Origin: Dastarcus helophoroides
Taxonomy: Eukaryota; Arthropoda; Insecta; Coleoptera; Bothrideridae
Direction of reading: 5' to 3'
Length of the DNA: 64,000 nt
NCBI GenBank assembly: GCA_028583605.1
Contig: CM053327.1
Location: forward strand, 5,889,316-5,953,315
The notes under the pieces are model-generated. The model worked only from the letters and a program-made list of their open reading frames with translations, had not been told where the DNA came from and searched no databases. The position numbers and the translations under genes were made by a program. Positions 11,379 to 23,028 of this stretch are shown here, piece by piece. Position 1 is the stretch's first letter; each line of letters starts with the position of its first letter.

Positions 11379-13519
11379 TAATTCTACCCTCGAGGTTATT
11401 TTGTTACTTGCGAATAGGCGATATCGCATCGTTGCAATTCCCATCTGTAGCCAAAACTTCAAAACAACCGAGCCAATTTAAAAACTAAATCACGATTCCG
11501 TATGAATCTGTTACCGTGAAAGTCTGAGGGTGCGTTTAGATTAGACACTTTATTCCTTAGATTTCTTTCTGACATAAGCATCATTTATACTAAGAGAAGC
11601 TATCCGAGACTTATCTACACAGCTGGGAGGAGATACTTTCTCTCAGGATAGTTGACACTTACTTCGGAGAGAAAATATATTTTATGTCAAAGAGAAATGT
11701 ACGGAATAAAGTTTCTTGTATAAACGCACCATTATGTTTGGAAGAAATCGGAATAAATCCCAAATAGTGTAGGACTCCCAGATTCCTGAAATACTTATTA
11801 AAATGTTTGCTTCTTTAGGTCGGGTCATTGGACCTTAATCACGGTGTTTTATAAAACTGAAGAGCTTTAATAATATATGGTACATAGTTTTCTCTCCAAT
11901 TAATCAATAAAGTCAAAATACATCTACTTAAATAGCCTTCAAAATTATCCCTCTTCCTATCATTATTTTGTATTCTCAATAACTTCACCAAATAATTTGA
12001 CAATGATTCTCTTTTCCGCCTGTCTTAAAAAATTTTGGTTATTAAAATAAAACCTAAAAACTTTTCTTGAATTGTACCACTGCTCTGTTTATATTATAAT
12101 TGGTGTTAATGTCTACTGAGTCTGCCGCTGGTCCAGTTAATTTTCTGGCAGCACTTAGATGACTTGGTTTCATGATAATCACTAATGGCTACTATTACAG
12201 GATTGTGGCCAAGATGAGCTCATATCAATTTAAAGTCGTTGTGATTGAAATTTGATCAATGCTTCATCCAGAATATCTGGGTGACTCGCAGCAGTGGAGT
12301 AAATCAAATTTAAGATCAGAAGTGTAACCAGCTGATAGGGATTCGAAAAACTATAGCAGGAGATGAAACGTGAAAACCACCAACGAAGTAATAAGACCCA
12401 ATACAGGTGATGAGCAAAGAACTTCCTTGCCTTAAAATGAGAAAAGCCTCAATCTTCGATAAACCAACATTTGTCCAAAGGACTAATTGTTCAAAGCCAT
12501 AATCCAGATGCTACCAGCAATCCTAATGATTCCATAAAAGTTCAGTATCTTACGTCTATATATTTCGATATCTTTCATCAAATGCCAACTGAGTTTACTA
12601 TATCAAGTATTATTCTTGGTTATCTAAATGAATGAATTAATTAATTCAATCTTTATTTGTTTACCAAACACCGCAGTTTTTATAACAAGGATAAAAGTGA
12701 TTTACAACATTCCCTACATCGAGTACTTCTTCTTGATAAAACATTTACTGTATGAATATTATGAGACTTGCAATATTAAAAAAACACTTCGTAATACCGT
12801 GGATCGTCCTTCAGATACTTTGAATAATGTATACATGTGAATCACCTCGTGCAAGTATGAGTCTAAACACAAGTTGTGCACAAAAGAAACTAAAAATCGT
12901 CAATGCTGCTATATTCATTTCGCCACAGTCGATAATCATTAGGCGCAAAGCTATCCATTGTTAGATTAACAGATTAGGTAGCATAAACGCTAATTGCCTC
13001 TCATACAAACGACCTGGTTAATTTTATCATCAGATTATATTTCTGCATTCGTACAATCGATAAGGCAGTGAGTGCTTCGCTAAACAACGAGAGTTTTCGG
13101 TTCAATTACTCGCACAGCAAATACAACCCATATTTGTTTAAAGATAGGAAAACACCACGCTTGCATACATTCAAAAACAGCGTCGCTATTGCTATCAATT
13201 TTGTTCGGTTGTGCCGTTACAGTAGTGTCTAGTTATGCTCGGGGCAATTTTTGGTTAAAACAGCAATTTAGAAATGTTGATTGAGAAAGAACATCGAAAA
13301 CAGAACTCATAACGTGGAGCAATTATTTGTTTGAAACTAGTAAATGTTATGTTACGGTTTCAGTTCAAAATCTTGTAAATTCTGATGCTACTCTCTAAGC
13401 TTATCAGTTTGTAAAACTCCAAAATTCGCTTAAACATTTTCTAATATCCCATAATGTTACTAATTTTACCCACGTAGTCAAAAGACTTAACAAAGACAGA
13501 AAAACAAAAACAAAATTTT
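11379..13519. other. No recognised gene or repeat
   Basis: Over 2 kb of AT-rich sequence with moderate complexity. The one open frame above 60 codons (12628-12840, plus) has no motif. I see no transposon ends or RNA gene. Confidence 0.5.
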
Positions 13520-13531
13520 ACTGTCCCTTTT

Positions 13532-13719
13532 TTTGGTGGAACAGACTAGTTCTTGGTTTTCTTCAAAAATTGAAATACAAATTTCGTCCCCTGAAACCAA
13601 CAAAGATTAAAAAACACAACAAAGGTTGCTATAGCTTGGCTATCGAAACGCGTTGAAGTAACCTTTCTTGTGTTTTTTAATCTTTCTTGGTTTCAGGGGA
13701 CAAGATTTGTATTTTAATA
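13532..13719. repeat. Penelope-derived palindrome, 188 bp, with imperfect 12-bp target repeat
   Basis: Two arms of about 59 bp (13569-13627 and 13660-13718) are near-perfect reverse complements around a 32-base loop containing GGCTATCGAAACGCG. The left outer part, GGTGGAACAGACTAGTTC, matches the start of the Penelope copy at 45266 (GGTGGAACGGACTGGTCC) and the end of the fragment at 63892. The right arm matches the 3' end of the 45.3-kb copy (CAGGGGACAAGTTCTGTA). Flanking 12-mers ACTGTCCCTTTT and ACTGCACCTTTT agree at 10 of 12 positions. The structure fits the terminal repeat of a Penelope-like element inserted without any coding part. Confidence 0.7.
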
Positions 13720-13731
13720 ACTGCACCTTTT

Positions 13732-16700
13732 AAAAATGGGGCAAATCAAGCCATAGATTCTCGTAATAAAAAACAACCGGCGGTTGCACAGAAACTTTAA
13801 ATAAACATTGTTTACGATTTTATAGGTCAACAGACATTAGTAGATGCAGAGGTAAGACCTGCAGGTGTTGTAATTTTGTATTTTTTTATTTTAAAATTTT
13901 TCTCGAGATTCTAAGACAATGTTTACTATAAGTACTGTGGTGAGTCGAGTTCTACTAAACTGTTCTATTTCCTCGTTTGTTTAAATTCAATTGAATTTTA
14001 TTCAGTTTTTCTTGGAAATATTAAATCTACAAACACTGTATTATAAAAATTCTTTGTAACATAACGTTTTGCGTGAGAAACAGATTTCTTAGCAGTTCAC
14101 AAATTAGATAAGGGTTATCTGTTAGGCCTGGTTTGTTTCAAGTTTAATTACTTAACTGAGTAAAATAACATGTTAGTTTTGAAGGACCGCTGAAAAGTAG
14201 AGTAATAAATAAGGGTAAAATGTCAATAACGGCGACCGTAGCAAATCTCTCGGCAAGACCATGTGGTGGTATACTGAAGGAATTTTACTTTCAAAAAACG
14301 CCCTTATAAACACGTGCAATTGTAAGTTATTTAAATTTCAATTATCGAAGTAAAATTTGCAAGATAAAGGGACGACATTATTCAAAATGGGTTTGCAGTT
14401 TGATTTGCACTTTAAGAATCCTTTTCAAAATTTATTTAAGGGCTAATTTGGATTAGAAATATTTAAATTAGTAGAAATTCTGCATCCTCATGCCCTCTAG
14501 CGAGATGCAGAGGATGTTTTCCGGTCCCCAGAAGTTAAGGGTAGGGGAATAAAAAATAAAACACCAAAGACCAATTTTAAGATAGTCAAATACTAAACTT
14601 CGATGATACTAGTTTAGGAAGTATGATCACTCCCGGACTTCTAAAAACGAATACGAAATACGGGAGTTTAAAAAAACAAAAAAACTGCTTCTGTTTGTGC
14701 TAATTAACGTGAATGAACAAAAAAAAAACACTTTTCTGTTCAACGTGCAGTTCTTGTGCTATTTGTGTGATGTTTGCTACGAAAAAAATAGGCAAGTAAA
14801 TTTTAAATTGTCCGATGATTTTGTTTGAGGGTTTTTCGCTCTTATATGATTTAATTAACTTTTCCAACATTTGAGAAAATACTTGTTCCTAATTTTGATC
14901 AATATGGGGTTAGGGGGCGTACACAAAAAAAAGAGAAAGGAATTTAAAACTTCCACAACAAACCGAATGAATGAGAAAGTCGTTGTTAGAAAATTATTAT
15001 TGGGCCAAGAACCCTACCGCAGATTGGTGCAACTACCAATCTCAGTTTCAAAACAGGAAACAAAAATAAAACAAAATAAAAATACAAAGACAAGAAAACG
15101 AAAAGGAAATAAAGTGCATTCGCTTCATACAAACATTTTCATTTCCTTAAGGTCGATGTTAGTGTTCTGCTGTTGGAAGCTGAGTTTCCAGGGGTTCCAA
15201 AATAATTTATACCCATCACCACAAAGGTCCGGTAACTGGCAGCAGACACATATATTTGGGTTTTACTGATGATGTTCTGCAAGTTCTAGAAACGTGGGCA
15301 TTGTACACCTTAACATCCTAGAAGCATAAGCCACAATGAGCTCTTACCTAGTTCTTGTTTTGGTGTATTCACCTAGTGCTACCTCATTCGCAGATTTTCC
15401 TTCGTAGGTTGCTTGAATCCCAAAAATATAGGACAAGACAACCTGGCCCAAAGAGAGCCTTATATATCTGTTGACAAATGGGGAGTACTAACGTAAGTGA
15501 ACGAGCAGTATCAGCATCAGCTCTCGTTAGGGAAATGTTTTAACGAAAGAAATGAGAATTTCTTGCCAGTTTCTAATTTTAATTCAAATGTTTTTTTTTG
15601 GGCTAAGTCAAGCCACTTTCTAAGTCAGAAAAACGCCCCTTCTATTAGACTAGTAGCCGTAGAAGTAGATGTAGTGTTTGGAAGGGAAAATTCTGCTCAG
15701 AAAGTTTCTACGAAATCTGAACAATATTTCTAGTCTATTTTATGACACTGGTTTGAGTTTGAGTGATTGAGTTTGGTATGAGAAAAACAGAAAATAAACA
15801 AAGGAACAAGTTAACAAAGGAAAGAAAGAAAGAGTGAGAGAACAAGAGATCTGTAAGATTGAATGAACATTTATAAATTTGATTTATTACGATAAATCAC
15901 AACTTCATTTCCAAGCTTGAGCTCCATTTTCTCTTAGCATTATCCCTTGGATATTGTTAGCTCAAAAGCTTTTAACAAAAAACTGTATGCTATGTAAAGT
16001 ATGCTTGAATTAAGAAGCGACAAAACCCAAAAGAATTGGGGAATAAAACAGACACCTGAAAATGGTTTGAGAACCTCTGTGTACAAACTAACCAGCGAAC
16101 ACCCACCGATAATCAGGTACAAAGTTAGTCGCATTTGGTTTAAAAACCTTTTAGTACAAACTAAATGGCTCAGCTGGGGAAAGCATTGCGATTATTAGGG
16201 TTAAAATTAACTTTGGGAAATTAATAACCGACGCACCATATACAAGCGAAAGAGTTAGACAAAGAATGTCAGATTATTTGTGCTTAATAAATTCTCTTAA
16301 TTTTCTAAAGAAATATTTCTCTCAGATCTGTGTCCAGCAAATTTAAACAAGTTGAAACAAACAGGTTCACTTTATTTTGTTGTATTATGTTTAAGAACAC
16401 TTGAAAATCACAAATTTGAAATTTTGTCGATTTATTTGTTGACCTACTGTAATAAAACGTTGAGGTCAATTGTTGTTTGAATTTGATAACACTTCCCTGT
16501 CGACTCTACGAACTGGGGTTACAATTTATTGAAATAAAATAATTTTAAACACAACGTAGACGAATTGGGTCCGAAAATCGAAAGTAAATTATTCTTCGAA
16601 AATTTTGAAAGATGAGCAAAATTCGACAATTTTGAAAAACTACATTCAATCACTGGTTATGGTCACAACCAGTCGCTCATCACAGTACCTTTGTCGGTCT

Positions 16701-17440
16701 TTACTGGTGTCCAATAATTACTTTGTTATTTACGCGTTAAACACTTCGGCAGTGGCGAAACTTTCCAATTAAAAATCAATCTAATGATGGAAAAATTTAG
16801 GTTCAAAAAACTGTATTAAGGCTAAATTTAAAAAAAAGCCATCAGTATATGATATTATCGAGGCTTTCAGTAAGAAATTGCGTATTTTTCTCTAGTCATT
16901 ATTATACAGAGCTATCGATAGAGCGATTTAAATATGTATGTGTTGGCGTCCCAAGTTCCTCAAAGTTTCTCCAGTTAAAAAAGCTTTGCAAAATGTATTC
17001 AATATATCCGCTGTAATATATATTCCAAGGGCATGATAAGGGATATAATAAATTTAAAAGGAATTATCAGAAAATTGATCTTCATAACACTGCGGTCCGG
17101 AGCATATTAACAAAGTTTCAGGAATATATAAAGTTTGGGAAATAAGTATTTTCCTCATTTGTATTGTTACATAAGATCCTGGCAGGCTTTTCAAACTGTG
17201 ATTTATTTTCTCTCGCCGAAAATCCCGACAAAAAATATTAAATAGAAAAGCGAGACAATGATATATTGTTTTAGGCATTAACCATCTGCTCCGGACTGAA
17301 AATTCTTCTCGCTGATTTAATATGCAAATAAAAATTTCATAACGCCCTACATTCTAATTCCCCTTATAAACATTTCAAGTGTATAACATAATTTAAAGCT
17401 GAAGCAAGCAAAAACACAACAAAATAAAAATAAAATTTAA
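13732..17440. other. No recognised gene
   Basis: Nearly 4 kb of AT-rich sequence. Open frames at 14871-15269, 15497-15733 and 16001-16198 (plus) have no recognisable motifs and I do not call them genes. An 8-bp-stem hairpin (TCTGCATC ... GATGCAGA) lies at about 14478-14510. Confidence 0.5.
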
Positions 17441-17442
17441 AA

Positions 17443-17448
17443 TTTATT
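17443..17448 (-). promoter_or_regulatory. Candidate polyadenylation signal of the CSP gene
   Basis: AATAAA on the minus strand, about 130 bases beyond the CSP stop codon. It is the plausible 3'-end signal, but in such AT-rich sequence one match is weak evidence. Confidence 0.4.
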
Positions 17449-17574
17449 AAGATTCATAATAAAGTAACAAGTAAAATTTGTATTAAGCTAATAATAAATA
17501 ATCGTTATTATTTACAACCATTGTGGCATTGGTTAAACGGCAGTGCCTTTAGTCTATTTTGCCTAGAGGGCGCT

Positions 17575-18351
17575 CTACCCTGCGTATTGTTGCAAAATTT
17601 TGTTCCATTCCTTGGGGTAATTCTTCTGAACGAAGGCCAATACTTTCTGAATTTGTCTAGTTTCTTGGGGTGAACATTGTGGACAAGATCCCCTTAATAC
17701 GAGCGGTGCCAAACCTAAAAAAAATAATGGAAAATTAACACAGAAATGATTTTATGCGAGTTTTAATTTTAATAATGGCTGAATAGAAGCACTTAGGAGA
17801 CGTTTCCCGAGTAATGAGCGTTTAAAAGTAATAGCGAACAATTATTAAAATTTTATCGACTAGTTTGCTTTCTAAGTCTTCAGTATGACGTTAATATTCA
17901 ATAAGCTGGAGGCTTTGTTTAAATTGCTAGCTTTTGATGTATTAATATAACTTTGGAAACTCAATTTATATTTTCCACGGTTGAAGTCAATGAAGGAGAA
18001 TTGTAAAGTAAAAAATAAACTTTACTCTCAATATTTTTCATTATTATGTTGACACAATTTCTCTAAAATATACAAATGTAAACCCAATCAGAAAGAACAA
18101 ATTTTTAATAACTCTCCTTTACGCATAATTTCGTAGTTGAAACGTCACTTTTTAGCAATTATTAGTGGTAAAAGCAGTTTACTTTTTAGTCTTCTTCCCA
18201 CAGGATCACATGGAACTTCCCCCAAAGCACACTTCAACAATCTGGTTAGATATCTCTTGTCATTTAAAGTAGCGTCTATGGCTTGATCCGAAACCGCTGG
18301 TCTTGTGGTAGCTGCATATAGGCAGGCCGCCAAACATGCCAGTAAAGAAAT
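17575..18351 (-). CDS. Chemosensory protein (CSP, OS-D family): two 3' coding exons
   Basis: CSPs are small secreted alpha-helical carriers of hydrophobic ligands, found in insect sensilla and other tissues. Exon 18351-18183 encodes the end of a signal peptide (ISLLACLAACLYA), then NDKRYLTRLLKCALGE and PCDPVGRRLK. It ends at a GTAAAC donor one base into the next codon. Exon 17714-17575 follows a TTTTTTTTAG acceptor and encodes SLAPLVLRGSCPQC, KVLAFVQKNYPKEW and a stop after QQYAG. Joined, the cysteines are spaced C-X6-C-X18-C-X2-C, the family signature. The phase-1 intron just after a Lys is the conserved CSP position. The 468-base intron holds nothing notable. No start codon lies in frame in the first exon shown here. 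It follows a good acceptor (TTTTCGTTTTGCAG), so the start must be in an upstream exon; see 40988-41005. Confidence 0.93.
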
Positions 18352-18648
18352 CTGCAAAACGAAAACAAATAAACTATCAATTATCTGGCAGCAATTAATT
18401 TTATGAGACCCTTAAGGTAATGGTGTCGGTTTTAGAATTACCGTTCAGAAATTAATGAAATTCGGGTTACTGGTAGATTATTGAACAATAACAATCCAGT
18501 TAAATTGTTTACAAGCTACAGAAAATTAGTAATAAGTTATTAGGATTTTAAAGTTTACACTTCATTGAGCCTTATGAAGAACCAGATATTTTATATTTTA
18601 CAAAAAGTATCGTCCAGATTCCAGTAAATAAACAATGAAAAATAACAT

Positions 18649-19192
18649 GATAACGAAGGCTTCCACGGCCATAGTCAGTACAGGATATACTTCTTCCGGG
18701 ATTGGACCGTGTCAAAGAACTACTAAAAGTTTTCGACGTTTCGCCCACCATCTTAGGGGGCTTCTTCAGGAACAAAGAAAAGAAAAATAAATGAAAAGAG
18801 GAATATGAGGGAATATGCATATGAATATGAAGTGATCGCGCAGACGAATGGTACATAAAGTTTCCCTTTCCCTCTTTCATGTCAGAAGAGTTTCGCCTCT
18901 GGTATGGTGGACATATTGAGTTACCGTGCTCCTCTGTCTAAACTTTCTTTGTACCAATTTTCAATTCAGAAGAGTTTCGCCTCTGGTATGGTAAACATAC
19001 TGAGTTACCGTGCTCTGATGTTTTGAAATTGGCCTTTTCATTCTTTCATTTTTGCAGATTTCCTCATATTCCTCTTTTCATTTATTTTTCTTTTCTTTGT
19101 TCCTGAAGAAGCCCCCTAAGATGGTGGGCGAAACGTCGAAAACTTTTAGTAGTTCTTTGACACGGTCCAATCCCGGAAGAAGTATATCCTGT
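18649..19192. mobile_element. Young 544-bp inverted retroelement (Penelope-like) with 15-bp target duplication
   Basis: The element lies between exact 15-bp repeats AATGAAAAATAACAT (18634-18648 and 19193-19207). Two 131-bp arms (18680-18810 and 19062-19192) are identical reverse complements with no mismatch that I can find. An unpaired 31-base extension (GCTTCCACGGCCATAGTC inside it) precedes the left arm. The centre contains two copies of a unit beginning TCAGAAGAGTTTCGCC, 84 bases apart (18882 and 18966). A long variable-type target duplication argues for target-primed retrotransposition rather than a DNA transposon. Inverted terminal units are known for Penelope-like elements. No protein is encoded. 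It sits 0.3 kb upstream of the CSP signal-peptide exon. Confidence 0.75.
19103..19133 (+). ncRNA. Possible hammerhead-ribozyme-like core
   Basis: The segment reads CTGAAGA, then a GCCC...GGGC stem, then GAAAC, which is the order of the conserved hammerhead core (CUGANGA, stem II, GAAA). The mirror copy is on the minus strand at 18769-18739. Penelope-like elements are known to carry hammerhead motifs in their terminal repeats, which makes the match credible. There is one extra A between CUGAAGA and stem II, and I could not establish stems I and III or a cleavage site. Treat it as a resemblance. Confidence 0.3.
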
Positions 19193-20069
19193 AATGAAAA
19201 ATAACATATAAAAAACACTTTATATACTTGAAAGTAAAGCTTTGGAGTGTGTGATATTAGTAATTAGTAAAGACCGGATTTTAAGCACAATCAAATAAGG
19301 TAACAAGGTAAACAACACGTTAAATTAGGCAAAATAGAATAGCTAAAAAGGGCATTAAAAAGCCAAAATACTTTAAAAAAGACAGTCAGGAATTTTTCAA
19401 AAGAAGTTAAAAATATATAACAAAAACTACTCGAAAAAAGAACAATATTAAAAGTGCAAACTTTGAATTATAAAAAAAACGTCGAAATTTCGAAATAACT
19501 TAAAGTTTATAAAAAATTTTAAAAAGTTGAAATTTCAATAATACATATAAGACCGAAGGTTTCACCAAAGAAAGAAATTTTGCATTTTTAAGCAAACAAC
19601 TAGGAAAAAATTTAAAAATTGAAATCGAATAAAAATTATGAACGGAAAATCGTTATTTAAAAACACCGAAAAATTTATAAATTGTAAAATTTGAAAATAA
19701 ATGAACCTGTCTAAAATAAACCTAAAATTAGAAAACTAGAAGTTTCAACTTAAATTCTTAACAAAATAATTAAAGGCTGAAAGCCTGAATCTTTAGTAAA
19801 AGACGTTTCAAAAGAATCTGCATTTCAAAATTATTTTTACTACTAGATTTTTGGATTTCAAGTCAAAATGAAATAAAAAATCAGCTGCCGAGTATAGTAT
19901 CAAATATTTCAAGAAAAAAGGCATCATTTCAATATTAAAGAAAAACTTTTGACATTAGACCAAAATTTTAATTTTAGATTCAAAATTTTGCGAAAAAGGT
20001 AGAAAGTTTACGATTAAAGCCGAAATTCGAAATTTTGAGAAAATATTAAATTTAAGGTTATACTCTTCA

Positions 20070-20071
<2 letters not shown>

Positions 20072-20109
<38 letters not shown>
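20072..20109. repeat. (TA)n microsatellite
   Basis: About 38 bases of uninterrupted TA dinucleotides within the 3.4-kb hAT-like element. The related copy at 54.2 kb lacks it. Confidence 0.95.
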
Positions 20110-20111
<2 letters not shown>

Positions 20112-20440
20112 CTTTTTACTTTAAACTCAAATATTCGATGCTTTCCATTCATTTTGAATTAAGGATTTCGCTTGAAATTTACACTTTCTAGAAAAATTCA
20201 AAATTTTGGCACTTAAAGTCGAAAGTTTAAGAAAAAAGCTAATATTTCAAGGTTAGGCTTGAATGTTTAAGAATTTTTTAAAATAATATAAACTTTTCTT
20301 GAAATTTCTTTTTCTTTTTTATTCGAAATTTCGACCATATATTCGAAATGTTATAAAAAATGTTTAATTTTGCAGTCTAAAAGTCTAAAGCTTAAGCTAC
20401 GCATTTGGCAAAAAACTTTAAATTTTAAGGAAAACTCAAA

Positions 20441-20880
20441 ATTAATATAAACGATTTTTTGAGATTCAACACGAAATTTCGACAAAAACTTGGAATTCGT
20501 AATAAGGTTTTTAAAGTTATTTATATTATTTAAAATTAAAGTTTAAATGCTGCATTTAAATAAAATTTTTAATATTTCACCCTCTCAAAATTAATATAAA
20601 TGATTTTTTGAGATTCAACACGAAATTTCGAGAAAAACTTGAAATTTGTAATAATGTTTTTAAAATTATTTAAATTATTTAAAATTAAAGTTTAAATGCT
20701 TTATTTGAATAAAATTTTTAATATTTCACCCTCTCAAAATTAATATAAATGGCTTTTTTAGATCCAACACGAAATTTCGAGAAAAACTTGGAATTTGTAA
20801 TAATGTAATTTAAATTATTTAAAATTAAAGTTTAAATGCTATACTTGAATAAAATTTTGAATATTTAATCTTTTACTAAA
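20441..20880. repeat. Three tandem copies of a 150-bp unit
   Basis: Units begin ATTAATATAAA at 20441, 20591 and 20739 and each ends near AATATTTCACCCTCTC or its decayed form. The shared words ACACGAAATTTCGA and TTTAAATGCT recur in all three. The same unit appears only once in the sister copies (about 54560-54700 and 56645-56795), so the triplication happened within this copy. Confidence 0.85.
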
Positions 20881-21835
20881 AATCCAAAATCTGTTCTAAA
20901 GCCATAATTTTGAAAAGATGTGTTCATTCATTTTTTTAGGAATTTTTTTTATAAATTTAGTCTAAAATGTCGATTCTTTTATAGAATTTGAGTTTTACAC
21001 AAAATCTGAGCATTTTAAGTTTCATGATCTTTTCACAACTTTTAATTAACCAGTTTAACTCGAAGTTGAGTAGTCTTGTTTTGATATTTCAATTTTGATT
21101 CCGACAATTCGACTTTTTTCTCGAAATTTCTACTTCTAAGTGAAAACTTCGAAATAAAGTTTGACGTTTGAAATTCAACATTGAAATTTCGATCTTAATT
21201 TTCAAATTTCAACATTAATTAGGATTTTTTTTACTTTTAATCACAACATTTAGAACTTACATTTTGATAAAAATTTGATTTATGAAATTTTTTCAAATTT
21301 TCAGATTTAAAAATGCCAAAATTAAAGTAAAAATTTTGAAAAAAGAAACTGGTTTTAATAACTTTGGTTTTCTTCTTTCAGAATCCTCATATTGGCAGTG
21401 GCTCAAAATTTAGACTTTTTTAAAATAGTTTGACTTTTCTCCCTCGACATTTAAACTTTTTTTAAAACGTTTTTACTGGGAATTTTGAGAATACAGTAAA
21501 GGTTTTAATAAACCTAAAAATTTCTTCTCTAAATTTTGCTCCAAATTTGGAGATTTTTTTCTAAAATTCCTAATTCTAACTTACCTAACAGTTTTTATAT
21601 TTTATTATTATTTTTTTTAAATTTTGACTTCAAAGTTTTTTTTATAAATTATGGCTTCTTTTTTTTTCGAAGTCAACTTATTTCTAAAATTTAGAGTTTA
21701 AAAAACTAAAATTTCTCCAGTTGACTCCAAACTTGTTTGTTTAATTAGAGAACTTCCTCTTTCTAGAGGCATTTTTTACATACAAGTGCACTTTAAAGGA
21801 GACAGTTCAAAGATAATTTTTTACATTGTAGAAAA

Positions 21836-22195
21836 TGTAACAAAATGTAAATTGTAGAATTTAGTGCATAAAAAAAGTTTCTAGAAAGAGCTGATAAGGG
21901 GAAAGCGGCTGCGATAACGAAGCAAGCGGCAGATAAGCCTTCCCGAAATTTCGGCAAACGATAAGCCTTATCTGCCGGATTGTTCTAGAACCTGGAGGCC
22001 AAAACTATATAAAGCGGCCAGCTCTCCATCGAGTTAGAGTCAGTCAGTGTAATTAGTGAGTTACTAGTTAGAAGCAATAAGTGAGTTCATTATTCAGTTG
22101 TAGTGTTCCGAGTTTAGTCTGGTAATAAAGTGGGTCCTATTCAATTCACGTGTTAATAATCATAATAATCATCCCGAACCGATAAGCCCGTAACA
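21836..22195 (+). repeat. Solo LTR of a Ty3/gypsy element, 360 bp
   Basis: It begins TGTAACAAAATG and ends CCGTAACA, the TG...CA pattern. It shares its start and several inner blocks (CAGATAAGC, TTGTAGTGTTC, AATTCACG) with the 3' LTR at 51531-51840, so both belong to one family but to diverged lineages. Inside are several GATAAG words and a hairpin (CGGCAGATAAG ... CTTATCTGCCG). It sits in the 3.4-kb hAT-like element. The sister copy at 55861-55900 shows the uninterrupted site (TAGAAAAGTAAT), which fixes the boundaries and implies a short A-rich target duplication. It is a solo LTR because no internal sequence or second LTR is adjacent. Confidence 0.85.
22006..22048 (+). promoter_or_regulatory. 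LTR core promoter (TATA box and initiator)
   Basis: TATATAAAG at 22006-22014 is followed about 30 bases later by TCAGTCAGT (22040-22048), matching the arthropod initiator. A polyadenylation hexamer AATAAA is at 22124-22129. The spacing is that of a working LTR promoter, though activity is unknown. Confidence 0.7.
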
Positions 22196-22650
22196 AAAGT
22201 AATATATTTCGAGTAATTTTATCATTTTACCTGTTTTTACTTTAAATATAAGATAAATAGGTAAAGTAGTTGAATTGTCCTGCATATAAATAACAGGCAA
22301 AACTTATAGGGGACTGAGTGGATCACAAGAGTAATTGTTATGAAATTGCCTTTCTTAGAAATTTTTGCTTGAGGTTTCTTGGAATGAATTAAATTTCTCC
22401 TTTAATGCTTTATTTAGCTACGAATGTATACATATTCCTGCTTAATTCTTCAGAAGTGTAAAAGTACTCGGGAGAACTCATGAAAAAGTATAAACATGCA
22501 CTAATTTTTTTGAAAATAGATCTAAATCATGTATAAAGAGGCAAAAAACAAACGAAATTGAAATTCAATCAATAACGCACGAAAAACGCCAAAAAAGATG
22601 AAAAGGTATGATCATAGGATTTTACCTAAATTACGGTCTCTAGTAATTAG

Positions 22651-23028
22651 CGATTAAGAATCAAAAAGTATTTTTTTTATCGTGCTTTTCCACTACTTTA
22701 TTACATGTGGCAATGTCGCTCCATCAAATGAATCATCAATGTTTACTTTCGTTTTGAGATTGTGTGACAATTTTTTTAGGATTACTTGTTAATTAATTTG
22801 TCAATTCAACCTACTACAGCTTGTTCCCAAATGTTTTTGTAACTCTTTTACGTTTCTAATGAAACGTTTCTTTATTGTGTTTGAATGACTCTCACTGTGA
22901 CATTGGTCTGTCATATAAATCCCTTTCTTTTTTATTTCATCGCGACGTTATCTAATCCAAATACTACGTTAATCAAATGATAAATGTATGCTTTTGATGT
23001 GCGTTTGACTGTAGCAGTATCGACAGTA
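22651..23028. other. No recognised feature
   Basis: AT-rich spacer between the hAT-like element and the mariner; nothing was recognised. Confidence 0.5.

Larger units (their letters stand above)
19268..22642. mobile_element. 3.4-kb non-autonomous hAT-like element (full copy)
   Basis: Exact 8-bp direct repeats GTAATTAG (19260-19267 and 22643-22650) flank the element. Its ends are inverted: TAAAGACCGGATTTTAAGC at the left and, inverted, TAGAGACCGTAATTTAGG at the right. An 8-bp target and ends of the form Y-A-R-N-G fit the hAT superfamily. It has no transposase. The interior is AT-rich filler made of short words such as AAATTTCGA and TTTTGAAA, A-rich on the plus strand in the first part and T-rich later. 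It contains a (TA)n run, a threefold 150-bp tandem repeat and a solo gypsy LTR. Further copies begin at 48576 and 56024, with internal parts at 53740-56015 and a right end at 63723. Confidence 0.75.

Noticed and set aside
14871..15269. 132-codon open frame, plus strand
   Set aside because: No recognisable domain, Lys/Thr/Asn-rich composition as expected by chance in AT-rich DNA, and no ATG at the beginning of the frame.
18540..18580. Local first CSP exon ATGAAG near 18563 (minus)
   Set aside because: The nearest GT donors would join it to the CSP exon in the wrong frame, so it was not used.
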